Counted from the first letter of the stretch, positions 35,509 through 45,753 are shown. The stretch is DNA of 64,000 bases from Opitutales bacterium (GCA_028280845.1 JANQKZ010000038.1:248001-312000), one strand, 5' to 3'. Numbers and translations: made by a program. Notes: generated by a model from the letters alone, not told the origin.

Positions 35509-36433
35509 ATTGGGAAATTCTGACTTGGAATTGTCCAGGCTTGGCTTTGGAGCTTGGGCCATTGGCGGGCAATGGCAGTATGGCTGGGGTTCCCAGGATG
35601 ATGAGTTATCCATCAAAACGATTCATGCCGCACTGGATACGGGGATCAACTGGATCGATACCGCACCGGTATACGGCCTTGGGCATTCTGAGGAAGTGAT
35701 CGGACGGGCTATCTCCGGTATGCAGAGTAAACCCTACGTCTTTACCAAATGCTGCTTTCGATGGGATCATACAGGGGATATCACACCCTCTCTCGCAGCT
35801 GAATCCGTTCGTCAGGAAGTGGAAGCAAGTCTGCAGCGACTGCAACTCGATGTGATTGACCTTTACCAGATCCACTGGCCCCAACCTCTTGAACAAATTG
35901 AGGAGGGATGGGAGACCCTGGCCGCACTGAAACAGGAGGGAAAGATAAGGTGGATAGGGGTATCCAACTTCTCCGTAGAGCAAATTCAGTTGATGGAGAA
36001 AATCGCTCCGGTAAGCTCCCTTCAGCCCAACTACAATCTGATCCATCGCGAAGTGGAAACGGACATCCTCCCCTACTGTTTAAAGCAGGGAATCGGAACG
36101 ATTGTATATTCCCCCATGGCGTCAGGGCTCCTGTCGGGAAAAATGACCCGGGAACGAATTCACCAACTTGCAGATGACGATTGGCGCAGGTCAAACCCGG
36201 ATTTTCAGGGCCCTGAATTGGACCGTAACCTGGCTATCGCTCAACGCTGCCTCGAAGTGGGAAATGCAGTCGGCGGAAGCGCCGCAGAGATTGCCATTGC
36301 CTGGACACTTCAACACCCGGCCGTCACCGGGGCAATTTGCGGACTGAGAAACCCTGAACAGGTCGAAGGAATTAAAAGGGCATCCGGTTTTGATCTGAGC
36401 AGTTTTGATTTCCCACACCCATTGGATTCTTAG
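35495..36433 (+). CDS. Aldo/keto reductase
   Basis: 312 residues from ATG 35495, overlapping the preceding gene by 14 bp; an ATG six codons upstream is possible. The tetrad is D55, Y60 (DTAPVYGLGH), K85 (FTKC) and H127 (IHWPQP). The YhdN-like C-terminus (PAVTGAICGLRNPEQVEG) binds NADPH. In sugar operons such enzymes often reduce or oxidise keto- or deoxy-sugars. Confidence 0.85.
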   Translation: MKLARLGNSDLELSRLGFGAWAIGGQWQYGWGSQDDELSIKTIHAALDTGINWIDTAPVYGLGHSEEVIGRAISGMQSKPYVFTKCCFRWDHTGDITPSLAAESVRQEVEASLQRLQLDVIDLYQIHWPQPLEQIEEGWETLAALKQEGKIRWIGVSNFSVEQIQLMEKIAPVSSLQPNYNLIHREVETDILPYCLKQGIGTIVYSPMASGLLSGKMTRERIHQLADDDWRRSNPDFQGPELDRNLAIAQRCLEVGNAVGGSAAEIAIAWTLQHPAVTGAICGLRNPEQVEGIKRASGFDLSSFDFPHPLDS

Positions 36434-36455
36434 CAGGATCCGGCGCAGCATCAGT

Positions 36456-38012
36456 ATGGCTTTAAAATCGACCCCTTACACCCTTTATCTGGCTACAGTC
36501 GTTTCCCTCGGCGGGTTTCTTTTTGGTTTCGATGCCTCCGTCATTTCGGGAGTAATCCGTTACGCAACATACACCTTTGACTTGAACGACTGGCAAATCG
36601 GCCTCCTCGTGGGAGCCCCGACACTCGGAGCTATTCCGGCCGGCCTGCTCGCGGGCCCGCTCAGTGATTGCTTCGGGAGAAAACGGGTCCTCCTGGTTAT
36701 CGCCTTTCTCTACACCCTTTCGGCCATTACCTCCGCCTTTGCCCCCACTTTCGAAATTCTTGTAGCGGCCCGGATAACTGGAGGACTCGCCTTTTGCTCG
36801 CTCATGCTCGCTCCACTCTACATCGCTGAAATAGCACCGGCTGGGCTCAGGGGGCGTTTGGTATCGATCAACCAGATGAATATAGTGGTTGGGTTTTCTG
36901 CAGCCTATTTTTCCAATTACCTCATCTTAAAAATCAGCGGATCAAGCGCTGAATGGGTATCAATGCTCCATATAGCGGATCTTCCCTGGCGCTGGATGCT
37001 GGGCCTGGAAATCATTCCGGCCCTCGCCTACTTCCTTTTCCTGTTTGGAATTCCCGAAAGCCCCCGGTGGTTGCTGGTAAAGAACCGGAAAAAAGCCGCT
37101 CGGGAGATTTTACTCCGGCTTGATCCCGACTCAGGAGTTGAGGCCCGCATTTCACAAATCGGGGACAGCATTGAAAAAAGCCGGAATGTATCCAAATCGC
37201 ACATACGCCTGTTATTTACCCCCGCCTTACGGCTCCCCCTCCTGATCGGGCTCATCGTGGGGATTGTTCAACAAATCACCGGGGTCAATGCGATCTACTT
37301 CTATGCTCCCGGTATCTTCGAACAAAGCGGGGTCGGAACCGATGCGGCTTTTGCCCAGGCGATCTGGATTGGCCTGACCAATATCATTTTTACCCTTATA
37401 GCCATGGTCACAATCGACCGCTTCGGGCGCAAGCCTCTGCTCATTGTAGGCCTGTCAGGAGTTTTGATCAGTATGTTCGTGGCAGCCCATGGCTTCGCCA
37501 ATGCTACCTACACCCTCACACCAGAATCCGTTCAGACCTTAGAGGCGATTGAACCGGAACAACTCAAGGACCTGGTGGGGAGAGAATTCATATCCGATGT
37601 CGAATTTAAGCAAGCGCTCACCAATACCCTGGGAGAATTCGAGGCAAAGCAACACGAAGCCGCATTGATTCAAGCCGCCGTCAAACTGAACCCAACTCAG
37701 ATTCTGGTCGGTATTCTCGGCTTCGTTGCCTCCTTTGCCGTCTCCCTGGGGCCCGTGATGTGGGTCCTGTTCTCAGAACTCTTTCCCAATCGAATCCGCG
37801 GCCTGGTTATCTCTTTTGTCGGTTTTTTTAACAGCCTCGTGAGTTTTGGAGTCCAGTTCCTTTTCCCTTGGCAGTTGTCAAACTTAGGAGCAGCTGGAAC
37901 CTTCCTCACCTACGGACTTTTTGCCCTGATCGGACTGATCCTGGTCATATGGATTCTACCCGAAACGAAGGGTAAATCTCTCGAAGAACTCGAGGCCTTC
38001 TTTTCCCGATAA
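36456..38012 (+). CDS. Sugar-porter MFS transporter
   Basis: 518 residues from ATG 36456, 12 TM segments. Sugar-porter signatures are visible: GPLSDCFGRKR after TM2, PESPRWLL after TM6, QQITGVNAIYFYAPGIF in TM7, DRFGRKPLL, and PETKGKSLEELE at the C-terminus. A roughly 70-residue acidic loop (VQTLEAIEPEQLKDLVGREFISDVEFKQ...) between TM9 and TM10 is unusually long but typical of planctomycete/verrucomicrobial members. It imports a mono- or disaccharide across the inner membrane and is the last rightward gene of the LacI operon. Confidence 0.88.
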   Translation: MALKSTPYTLYLATVVSLGGFLFGFDASVISGVIRYATYTFDLNDWQIGLLVGAPTLGAIPAGLLAGPLSDCFGRKRVLLVIAFLYTLSAITSAFAPTFEILVAARITGGLAFCSLMLAPLYIAEIAPAGLRGRLVSINQMNIVVGFSAAYFSNYLILKISGSSAEWVSMLHIADLPWRWMLGLEIIPALAYFLFLFGIPESPRWLLVKNRKKAAREILLRLDPDSGVEARISQIGDSIEKSRNVSKSHIRLLFTPALRLPLLIGLIVGIVQQITGVNAIYFYAPGIFEQSGVGTDAAFAQAIWIGLTNIIFTLIAMVTIDRFGRKPLLIVGLSGVLISMFVAAHGFANATYTLTPESVQTLEAIEPEQLKDLVGREFISDVEFKQALTNTLGEFEAKQHEAALIQAAVKLNPTQILVGILGFVASFAVSLGPVMWVLFSELFPNRIRGLVISFVGFFNSLVSFGVQFLFPWQLSNLGAAGTFLTYGLFALIGLILVIWILPETKGKSLEELEAFFSR

Positions 38013-38056
38013 GAACCAAAGCGTGAAACTCCAGGCTACTGCCCTCTCAAACCGGA

Positions 38057-38779
38057 TCAATCCGCTTCAACAGCCGAAGCTGCGCGATCCTCGATTACCG
38101 ATTTAGTTGAAAACCGGTATCGCATATTTCGATACACACAGACATCGGTCACGTCCTCTGGAGTCCCCTTGGGGGCAGCCCGGTAGTTCGTTGATACACG
38201 ATATGGTCCATCCACCGGTAGAACCCGATGCCAACAGTGACCATGAAGCAAAACCAGCGTCCCCTTCTTTGGATACAGCGTTATCTGGTCTTTAAAATCC
38301 ACATCCGGATCTCCTGCCGGGAGCACCTGGCCTCTATGAGTTCCTGGTACTAATCGGAGTTCACCCCCAATTTCAGGAACGATGTCACGCGTGTAAATCA
38401 GGCGGTTTAAGTTGAAGTCATTTCTCGCTTCTGGCGGACAATCCTGATGCCAAGCCTGACCCTTCGTTCCCTTGGCAGAGAACATCACCATGCTGTATTG
38501 GGAATACCAGCCCGCTCCCAGGACCAACTCCGTTATGTTTTTTAACTCCGGATCGTTTTCGATCCGGTCGAAGGCATCGACCCCCTCCCGTTGAGGAAAC
38601 CACGGTACAATTTCGCATTTGGACTTATCCCAGAACTCCTCGTTCAGCATACTGCCGTGAACGGCTCCAAAGTGATCCAGAATGAGCCGATGCAGCTCAT
38701 CCATGCACTCCTCCGCGAAGAAGTTTTCGACGACAAGGTAGCCATCTTCCCAGAATTTTACGGTGAGATCTTCAACCAT
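38057..38779 (-). CDS. Phytanoyl-CoA dioxygenase (PhyH)-like Fe(II)/2-oxoglutarate enzyme
   Basis: 240 residues. Iron ligands are visible as H111-x-D113 in WHQD and a downstream His in LLHGHCWHRV (H179-H184), with R194 in GPYRVSTNYR as probable 2-oxoglutarate partner. The beta-jelly-roll strands DGYLVVENFFAEECMDEL and GELRLVPGTHRGQVLPAG fit the PhyH family. PhyH-like proteins are very common in Verrucomicrobiota carbohydrate loci; the substrate is unknown. It is divergent from the GH26-like gene with an operator between them. Confidence 0.82.
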   Translation of the reverse strand: MVEDLTVKFWEDGYLVVENFFAEECMDELHRLILDHFGAVHGSMLNEEFWDKSKCEIVPWFPQREGVDAFDRIENDPELKNITELVLGAGWYSQYSMVMFSAKGTKGQAWHQDCPPEARNDFNLNRLIYTRDIVPEIGGELRLVPGTHRGQVLPAGDPDVDFKDQITLYPKKGTLVLLHGHCWHRVLPVDGPYRVSTNYRAAPKGTPEDVTDVCVYRNMRYRFSTKSVIEDRAASAVEAD

Positions 38780-38831
38780 GGCAGAGTCTAACGTAGAGAG
38801 GATTAATCAAAAGTGGTATTTTCTTTAAAAG

Positions 38832-38845
38832 TGCATTAAAGTGCA
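38832..38845 (+). promoter_or_regulatory. Predicted operator, copy 3 (TGCATTAAAGTGCA)
   Basis: Exact TGCA-N6-TGCA in the 197-bp space between the divergent PhyH-like and GH26-like genes. It overlaps a perfect AAAGTGCACTTT palindrome (38838-38849). One site could control both genes. Confidence 0.6.
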
Positions 38846-38976
38846 CTTTAGTCAATGGTTTATAGTTGTGATTTTATCATAGTTTCCTTTTCATAATTTG
38901 CATTGTTTACCAATTTACTGCCAGACAACTACCTCGGACCTGAGATGGAACCCTCCCCCCCCTGCTTTACCCGAAA

Positions 38977-40062
38977 ATGAAATCCTTACCATGCGCAATA
39001 TCTACCCTGATACTGGGTGGACTTCTATCCGCCAATCTACCCCTTTCACCCATGAATGCCGGCGAGACTGATTTTATTCCCAGAAAGAACTTTGGGGCAT
39101 TATTTGAGCCGGAAAACACCGTTTTGAGCGGAGCCGGGCAAGACCCGAATCGCGACGATGGAGCGGAAGGCTTCCTTGAATATGCAGAAGCGCTGGGGGA
39201 AGCGTGTTATCCCATCCTTTTTATGACGTATGCAGGGCTGACTCCGCCCGTGGATAAATCAGCGGATTGGGGCACGGTCGAGGACATTCTAAAATGGGGA
39301 AAACGGCTGAAGGGGTTCCTGGACGCCACGGGGAGAAAGGATGTCTACCCTCAGGTAGGGATGTCCATGGTGGGAGGTAAGGATTCCGGAGCAGGACGGG
39401 ATGACGAAGTCGCAGCCGGCTATTTTGATTCTCACATTGATGCTTATATTGAAGCCATGAAAGGGCTGGGCCGTCCTGTCTATTTAAGGATTGGATACGA
39501 ATGCGAGGGCTCCTGGAATGGCTACCAGCCCGAAACCTACAAGGCCGCGTGGATTCGCATTACGAAGCGGATTCGGGAGGCAGGCATTCCCGTTGCGACG
39601 GTTTGGTGCGTCGCCGGGGGCTCTTCCGGAACAACTGAAGTTGAACCCCTGATGGCCTACTATCCTGGAGATGAATGGGTCGACTGGTGGGCCATTGACA
39701 TCTTTTCACCAGAGGAAATTGATGCTCCCTTGACCCAGGCTTTTTGTGAAGAGGCCGGACGCCGGGGAAAACCCGTCATGATCGGAGAAGCCACTCCGAG
39801 GTATGTCGGTGTCCACGATGGAGAACGCTCCTGGGATAACTGGTTCGGCCCCTTCTTTGACCTGATTCGGCGGCAACCCGAAATTAAAGCTATTTCTTAC
39901 ATCAACTGGGACTGGGACTATTGGGCCGATACACTGGGTTATCCATTCCACGGATGGAAGGACTCCAGAATTCAGAAAAACCCTGTCGTTCTCGAGCGCT
40001 TCCGCGAAGAGATGAAATCCCCCTTGTATTCCCATTCGCAGCAATATGTTGAAGCAAACTGA
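38977..40062 (+). CDS. GH26-like glycoside hydrolase, secreted
   Basis: 361 residues with a signal peptide (ISTLILGGLLSANLPLSPMNA). A clan GH-A barrel is indicated by the likely acid/base E175 in LRIGYECEGSW and nucleophile E271 in VMIGEATP, with DWWAIDIF and AISYINWDWDYW. This resembles GH26 (mannanase and beta-1,3-xylanase) proteins and their relatives, though the substrate is not clear. It overlaps the start of the next gene by 17 bp and is controlled by the operator upstream. Confidence 0.72.
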   Translation: MKSLPCAISTLILGGLLSANLPLSPMNAGETDFIPRKNFGALFEPENTVLSGAGQDPNRDDGAEGFLEYAEALGEACYPILFMTYAGLTPPVDKSADWGTVEDILKWGKRLKGFLDATGRKDVYPQVGMSMVGGKDSGAGRDDEVAAGYFDSHIDAYIEAMKGLGRPVYLRIGYECEGSWNGYQPETYKAAWIRITKRIREAGIPVATVWCVAGGSSGTTEVEPLMAYYPGDEWVDWWAIDIFSPEEIDAPLTQAFCEEAGRRGKPVMIGEATPRYVGVHDGERSWDNWFGPFFDLIRRQPEIKAISYINWDWDYWADTLGYPFHGWKDSRIQKNPVVLERFREEMKSPLYSHSQQYVEAN

Positions 40063-43000
40063 CCCCACCGCAATGCCCGAGAGTTCCGTCTACTATGGCC
40101 AGACCCCGCTTTCCCCTAATCAAAGCGATGTGGCCGGAAAAATTGTAGAAGTGAATGGTGAGGCCTTCTACCAGATCTCCCATTACGATCGTATGCCCCC
40201 TTTCTTCATGACGATCGTGAGCGACTCCGATCACTGGATGTTTCTCTCCAGTAAGGGAGGGGTAACCTGCGGCCGTGGAAATGCCGACAACGCGCTATTC
40301 CCCTATTACACAGATGACAAAATCCATGATGCCTCGACCACCACAGGCTCATTTTCCCAGTTCCATGTCTGGAAGGAAGGAAAGACATTCCTCTGGCTCC
40401 CTTTTCACCTCAATCTGCCCGCACCCTACTCGATTGCACGAAACATCTATAAGAGCTTAACCGGAAACCAGATCATTTTTGAGGAAATCAATCACTGTCT
40501 GGGCCTGAAATTCCGAATGGCCTGGATGAATAGTGAATCCTTCGGTTTTGTCCGCCAAGCCAGCCTGACGCTCCTGGAAAAACAGGAAATGACTCAGCTG
40601 GAAGTGTTCGATGGGATTCGTAATATCCTTCCGTATGGTATCAACAGTGGCCTTCAGACCCGGGCCAGCACCCTGGTGGATGGATACAAGTACTGCGAAA
40701 TCGACTTGGAATCCAACCTCGGCATCTATTCGCTCAGCTCGATCATCACAGACCGGGCCGAACCCAGCGAAGCGCTGAAAGCAACCACGGTGTGGTCTAC
40801 CGGGTTCCCCAACCCGCTCATCCTGCTCTCCGACAGACAGATTGAGGCCTTCCAAACAGGAATAGAACTCAAGCCCGAAAATAGAGTGCGCGGAAGACGG
40901 GGAGCTTACTTCATCCACGGCTCCATTGAACTAGACCCGGGCTCCACCAAAACGTGGTGGATCGTGGCGGACATCAACCAGGGACCCTCGAACATTACCG
41001 AACGTAAAGCCTTTCTCCTCTCTCAACCCGAACCGGCTGCTCCCCTCCTCAAGGATGTCGAACGGGGAACTCAAGCCCTGCGCACCCTCGTCGCCCACGC
41101 CGATGGAATCCAGGACAGCGGTGACTCCCTCGCTGTCGCTCGACACTTTTCCAATTCCCTCTTCAACATTATGCGGGGAGGCACCTTCCCGCTGACCTAC
41201 CAGATACCGGTCCGCGACTTCCTGGATTTCATCAAGACCTGGAATCGAAACGTCCACCAGCGACATAAAGACTTTATTGAATCCCTGGGGGATTCGATCT
41301 CGCTCACGGATTTGAGGAACCTGCCCCCCGCACGGGAAGATGCCCAGTTCCAACGCCTGATCTATGAATACCTGCCGCTGACCTTTAGCCGCCGGCATGG
41401 TGATCCAAGTCGCCCATGGAACAAGTTCTCTATTGAAATCAAAACCGAATCCGGAGATCGCAATTTCAATTACCAGGGCAACTGGCGGGACATCTTTCAA
41501 AATTGGGAAGCCTTGGCCTTGTCCTATCCCGAATACCTGGAAAACTTCATCGCTAAATTTGTCAACGCCTCCACCGTCGACGGCTATAACCCATACCGGG
41601 TAACGCGCCATGGAATCGATTGGGAGGTCTTTGACCCAACTGACCCCTGGTCGAATATCGGGTATTGGGGCGACCATCAGATTATCTATCTGCTCAAGTT
41701 CCTGGAATGGGCGGAAAAATTCCATCCTGGCACCCTGGAAGAACTCCTGCATCAACGGATATTCGTTTACGCGAACGTTCCCTATCGTATACGCCCCTAT
41801 CAGGATATCCTCAACAGCGTCCAGGAAACGATCGATTTTGACCATACGGCCGCCGACCAAATCGAGCAACGTGTGGAAATCCTCGGGTCGGACGGAAAAC
41901 TCGTCATGGACCGGTCGGGAAGTCCATATCGGGTCTGTCTTTTCGAAAAGCTGCTCACCCCCTTGCTATCCAAGATCAGTAACTTCGTTCCGGAGGGTGG
42001 AATTTGGATGAATACCCAACGCCCCGAATGGAATGACGCGAACAACGCGCTGGTCGGCTATGGCTTGTCTATGGTCACGCTCTATTATATTCGGCGTTAT
42101 CTCTCCTTCCTCGCGACGCTTCTTCCAAAATCTAAAAACCCGGCACAGATCTCCAGCGAAGTCTACACCTTCCTCATCCATTTACACGAGGTCTTCCAGG
42201 AGCATCAGGGTTTGCTCACCGGTTCCTTCAGTCCGGCTGAACGGAAACACATGGTCGACGCTCTGGGTGAGGCTGGGAGCCAGTATCGGCTCAATCTCTA
42301 TACAAACGGCTTCTCCGGAAAAACAGTCCCCGTTGACCCTGAATTGGTGGCATCCTTTTTAGACCTCAGCCTCCAATTCGCAGATCATACGATTCGTGTG
42401 AACCGCAGGGAAGATGGCCTTTTCCATGCCTACAACTTAATCCAGTTTAGAGACGACGGTTTTGGGGTGCAAACCCTACAGGAAATGCTTGAAGGCCAGG
42501 TAGCCGTTCTGAGCTCAGGCTTTCTCACACCTCAGGATGCCTTGACAGTGTTGGACGCCCTCCGGCAAAGCAGCCTCTACCGGGAAGATCAAAACTCCTT
42601 CATCCTTTACCCGGACCAGGATCTGGGATCCTTCCTCGATAAAAACATCATTCGAGCGGATCTTTCCCCCTACCCCTTCCTCCTGCGAGAACTGGAAGCC
42701 GGATCTACCCGTATCGTGGAAAAAGACATCAACGATCGCTACCATTTCAACGGTGCCTTTCGCAACGCAACCGAATTGAGGGAAGCCCTCGATCAAATCC
42801 CCGAACTGGGAGACGCGGAACAAGAGTCCATCTGTGAGCTCTTTGAAGACACCTTCAATCACCGCGCCTTTACCGGCAGGTCAGGAGCCATGTTTAAATA
42901 TGAGGGGCTGGGCTGTGTCTATTGGCACATGGTTTCCAAATTACTCCTCGTGACCCAGGAGGTGTATTTTGAGGCTGCCGAAAATGGCGCTGACTCTGAC

Positions 43001-43456
43001 CTCTTGCCAGCCATCCGGTCTCACTATGAAGACATTCGGGAGGGTATCGGACTGAAGAAATCCCCAGAGCAATATGGAGCCTTTCCTGTCGATCCGTATT
43101 CCCATACCCCCGGCTTCACCGGAGTTCAACAACCCGGAATGACCGGCCAGGTTAAAGAAGATTTTATATCCCGGCTGCTCGAATTGGGTGTGATCATCAA
43201 AGACGGCCAACTCGGCTTTCACCCCAGGCTCTTGTCCCCTAACGAACTGAAGGAGGACGGGACCCTGCAATTTACCATATGTGGAATTCCCGTCATCTAT
43301 TTCGATCAACCCGGAAACCGGCTGGAAGTGCACTATAGCGACGGGTCAACCCGGATTCTGGAGAATACCCTCACCCTGTCCGCCGGGATTTCACGACAGG
43401 TGTTTCTCCGTGATGCAAACCTGACCCAAGTCAAGGTGTTCACCAAGATCCAGTAA
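40046..43456 (+). CDS. Large GH94/GH149/GH161-like carbohydrate enzyme
   Basis: 1136 residues, no signal peptide. The N-terminal beta-sandwich (MTIVSDSDHWMFLSSKGGVTCGRGNADNALFPYYTDDKI) and the barrel with FNYQGNWRDIFQNWEALA, DGYNPYRV, WSNIGYWGDHQIIYLLKFLEWAE and EWNDANNALVGYG match the layout of glycoside phosphorylases related to GH94. The Asp of W662-N-D664 would be the general acid. Length and neighbours (GH16, GH17) fit GH149/GH161 beta-1,3-oligoglucan phosphorylases, which release glucose-1-phosphate. Family is not certain; it could be a hydrolase. A start at ATG 40073 would remove the overlap. Confidence 0.6.
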   Translation: MLKQTDPTAMPESSVYYGQTPLSPNQSDVAGKIVEVNGEAFYQISHYDRMPPFFMTIVSDSDHWMFLSSKGGVTCGRGNADNALFPYYTDDKIHDASTTTGSFSQFHVWKEGKTFLWLPFHLNLPAPYSIARNIYKSLTGNQIIFEEINHCLGLKFRMAWMNSESFGFVRQASLTLLEKQEMTQLEVFDGIRNILPYGINSGLQTRASTLVDGYKYCEIDLESNLGIYSLSSIITDRAEPSEALKATTVWSTGFPNPLILLSDRQIEAFQTGIELKPENRVRGRRGAYFIHGSIELDPGSTKTWWIVADINQGPSNITERKAFLLSQPEPAAPLLKDVERGTQALRTLVAHADGIQDSGDSLAVARHFSNSLFNIMRGGTFPLTYQIPVRDFLDFIKTWNRNVHQRHKDFIESLGDSISLTDLRNLPPAREDAQFQRLIYEYLPLTFSRRHGDPSRPWNKFSIEIKTESGDRNFNYQGNWRDIFQNWEALALSYPEYLENFIAKFVNASTVDGYNPYRVTRHGIDWEVFDPTDPWSNIGYWGDHQIIYLLKFLEWAEKFHPGTLEELLHQRIFVYANVPYRIRPYQDILNSVQETIDFDHTAADQIEQRVEILGSDGKLVMDRSGSPYRVCLFEKLLTPLLSKISNFVPEGGIWMNTQRPEWNDANNALVGYGLSMVTLYYIRRYLSFLATLLPKSKNPAQISSEVYTFLIHLHEVFQEHQGLLTGSFSPAERKHMVDALGEAGSQYRLNLYTNGFSGKTVPVDPELVASFLDLSLQFADHTIRVNRREDGLFHAYNLIQFRDDGFGVQTLQEMLEGQVAVLSSGFLTPQDALTVLDALRQSSLYREDQNSFILYPDQDLGSFLDKNIIRADLSPYPFLLRELEAGSTRIVEKDINDRYHFNGAFRNATELREALDQIPELGDAEQESICELFEDTFNHRAFTGRSGAMFKYEGLGCVYWHMVSKLLLVTQEVYFEAAENGADSDLLPAIRSHYEDIREGIGLKKSPEQYGAFPVDPYSHTPGFTGVQQPGMTGQVKEDFISRLLELGVIIKDGQLGFHPRLLSPNELKEDGTLQFTICGIPVIYFDQPGNRLEVHYSDGSTRILENTLTLSAGISRQVFLRDANLTQVKVFTKIQ

Positions 43457-43524
43457 CGAGCGTGTTGTAGGAGTGAATGCTTGCATGGCATGGGTCACCC
43501 AAACCGGCGAGCAAACCGAAAACG

Positions 43525-45753
43525 CTATTTTAGAGCAACTTGCGTTTCGGCCAACGCTTTCGGACTACGGTCCTCGAAAAATAAACCCCAGTGCTTTTCA
43601 GCCCCCATCGGGTTATCCGGGTTGCCTTTCCATGGCTCATCGAAAGCTTCGAAGAAGAAAACCGTCGTGTTGGTCGTCTCAGCCCATTGTCGCAGTTCCT
43701 GGTAATATTGAATCTGATAGGCCTCGTTTGCCTGGCCGGGAAACTCATTAGCGGTCGTCGCCCAACCGGCTTCCAGAATTGCAATTCTGCTGTCGGGCAA
43801 AGCGGCGTGCACATCCGCAATATTTTCCAGGGTGTAGGCCAACGCTTCATCTATCGTTTTGCCTACCCAGATGGGATAGGTGTGGACCCCTACAAAATCG
43901 AGCTCAGCGGCAAGCCGGCTTCCTTCTTCGACCCAGATCAGATAGTTTTCCGCTACCGTTATGGGTTGATGGATTACTGATTTAACCTGGCGCACATATG
44001 CAATCATGCTGTCCATGGTGACGAGATGGTCGTTCCAGTCCACCAGGGCTTCGTTACCCACGTTGACAGCCGCCACGATATGGGGAAAAGCCTTGGCCAA
44101 TTCGATCCCACGATTCACCTCCGCCTGGTTCTTTACCTTATTGGCAGCCAACAGCTCAGGGGCATAGGGTTCGGTCAGCCAGTCACAGGTTGCGTAACTA
44201 TCGATTTCCGCGTCCAGCCAGATCCCCAGAAGGACCTTCATCGGAATATCGTACTCCTGGATAAGTTCGAGGGTCGCTCGGGTGTTTTCTCTAGAATCGT
44301 ACATGCGGATTAAATGAAACCCATGCTCAACCATGATGTTCAAATCTTCCAGGATCTGCTCCCGTGTCGGGTTGTTTGCCCCGTCTCCCCGGTCAGGGTG
44401 CTGCCCTTTGCGGAATCCGGAATAAGCGACCGCCATCACCTGGCCTTCTATCAGATCGCTTGCCTTCTGCGAATAGCGACTGGGGGAAACCAGAAATGGA
44501 ATATTCGCGGTGGCCGATTTATTACCGGAACCCTTCACGTAGACAAACAGGCGGTAGGGCCCGGGCTCCGCCGGCGCTTCAAACTGAATGCTCTCCACAT
44601 CTCGGGTCACATAGTTGAACGCAAGGGTGGGTGGACGCGCTTCTTTGTCGCCTCCCCATCGCTTGTCCGTGCTTTCCGGCATCATTTCCCAGCGCACATC
44701 GACGGCCTCTCGATCACCTCGATAAAGTGTGTAATGGGCCAAGACCTTCTGTCCGGGCTCCAGGACAAGCTGTTTCTCATAGTCCTGCTGCTGGAAACCA
44801 TTCAAAAAAAGCGGGCTGATTCGAGGAGCAAGATCGACGGGCAGAGTTCCGGTCCAGGCTTCCTGCATGACGTCGATTGTTTCTGTCGCGGACCCATCCT
44901 CGAGGAACATGCCAAACCAGGTGGGGGTACGCTCCTGCTTCTGCCCCCAGAGAAAGACAAATGACCCCAGGCAGTGGGGATCATCCGTTATATAGCGATA
45001 CCGTTGTTTGATGGCGGCTGCCTTCTGAGTACTGGAAGCTTCCATCTCCGCCCCCCAGTGAGTCATGCCACCCTCCCAGAATCCGGTGGGCCCCCATTCC
45101 GTCACTAAATAGGGCTTATCCCAGCCATACTCCCGCAGAAAACCGGACAACGCATGAATGCCTCCGTAGGCATTGACTCCCAACAGATCCAGGCTCGGGC
45201 ATCGCTCCTTGATGTAGGCAATTTTTTCCCGATCGGGATACGCGATTACACACATGACCGGACGATGGGGATCCACGCTTTTAATGTAAGCCGCAACGGC
45301 CTCGACCGTGTCCCAGACCTTGGGATTGGTATAACCCAGTTCGACCTCGTTGCCCACGCCCCAGAGCAGAAGCCCCGGGTGGTTTTTCACCTGGTCGACC
45401 CGCGCCTTCATCTCTTCGATTTGGTGAGCCACGGCCGCCTCGTCATTATAGTCAAACCCGTGCCGTTCGTGCTCGATCCACAGCCCTCCCATCACCATGA
45501 GACCGTTGGCATGGGCTTCATCAATCATCCCCAAGGTCTGTTCGACCGACCAGGTGCGCAAGGTATTCCCCCCGCTGGCCACCAGAAGTTCCTGATTGGT
45601 GGAACCGCCCACTCCGTTGACGAAGAAGGGCTCCCCGTCTTTCAGCAGATGGTAGCGCCCGTCCTTTTTAATGATATTGACCACAGGGGAAGCCTCACAC
45701 AGCGCAGCGGCTCCGAGGAGCCCCAGGAGGAAAAATCGAGTTGCAAAGTTCAT
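43525..45753 (-). CDS. Secreted two-barrel enzyme: GH-A (GH2/GH5-like) plus GH17
   Basis: 742 residues with a signal peptide (FFLLGLLGAAALCEA). Residues 25-300 form a clan GH-A barrel with acid/base E136 (GVGNEVELG) and nucleophile E219 (LVTEWGP). A beta-sandwich linker (about 310-425) is followed by a second barrel of GH17 type, acid/base E568 (VNVGNEALVDWN) and nucleophile E661 (ILEAGWATT). GH17 enzymes cleave or transglycosylate beta-1,3-glucan. The start overlaps the stop of the upstream symporter gene (ATGA), so the two are translationally coupled. Confidence 0.82.
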   Translation of the reverse strand: MNFATRFFLLGLLGAAALCEASPVVNIIKKDGRYHLLKDGEPFFVNGVGGSTNQELLVASGGNTLRTWSVEQTLGMIDEAHANGLMVMGGLWIEHERHGFDYNDEAAVAHQIEEMKARVDQVKNHPGLLLWGVGNEVELGYTNPKVWDTVEAVAAYIKSVDPHRPVMCVIAYPDREKIAYIKERCPSLDLLGVNAYGGIHALSGFLREYGWDKPYLVTEWGPTGFWEGGMTHWGAEMEASSTQKAAAIKQRYRYITDDPHCLGSFVFLWGQKQERTPTWFGMFLEDGSATETIDVMQEAWTGTLPVDLAPRISPLFLNGFQQQDYEKQLVLEPGQKVLAHYTLYRGDREAVDVRWEMMPESTDKRWGGDKEARPPTLAFNYVTRDVESIQFEAPAEPGPYRLFVYVKGSGNKSATANIPFLVSPSRYSQKASDLIEGQVMAVAYSGFRKGQHPDRGDGANNPTREQILEDLNIMVEHGFHLIRMYDSRENTRATLELIQEYDIPMKVLLGIWLDAEIDSYATCDWLTEPYAPELLAANKVKNQAEVNRGIELAKAFPHIVAAVNVGNEALVDWNDHLVTMDSMIAYVRQVKSVIHQPITVAENYLIWVEEGSRLAAELDFVGVHTYPIWVGKTIDEALAYTLENIADVHAALPDSRIAILEAGWATTANEFPGQANEAYQIQYYQELRQWAETTNTTVFFFEAFDEPWKGNPDNPMGAEKHWGLFFEDRSPKALAETQVALK

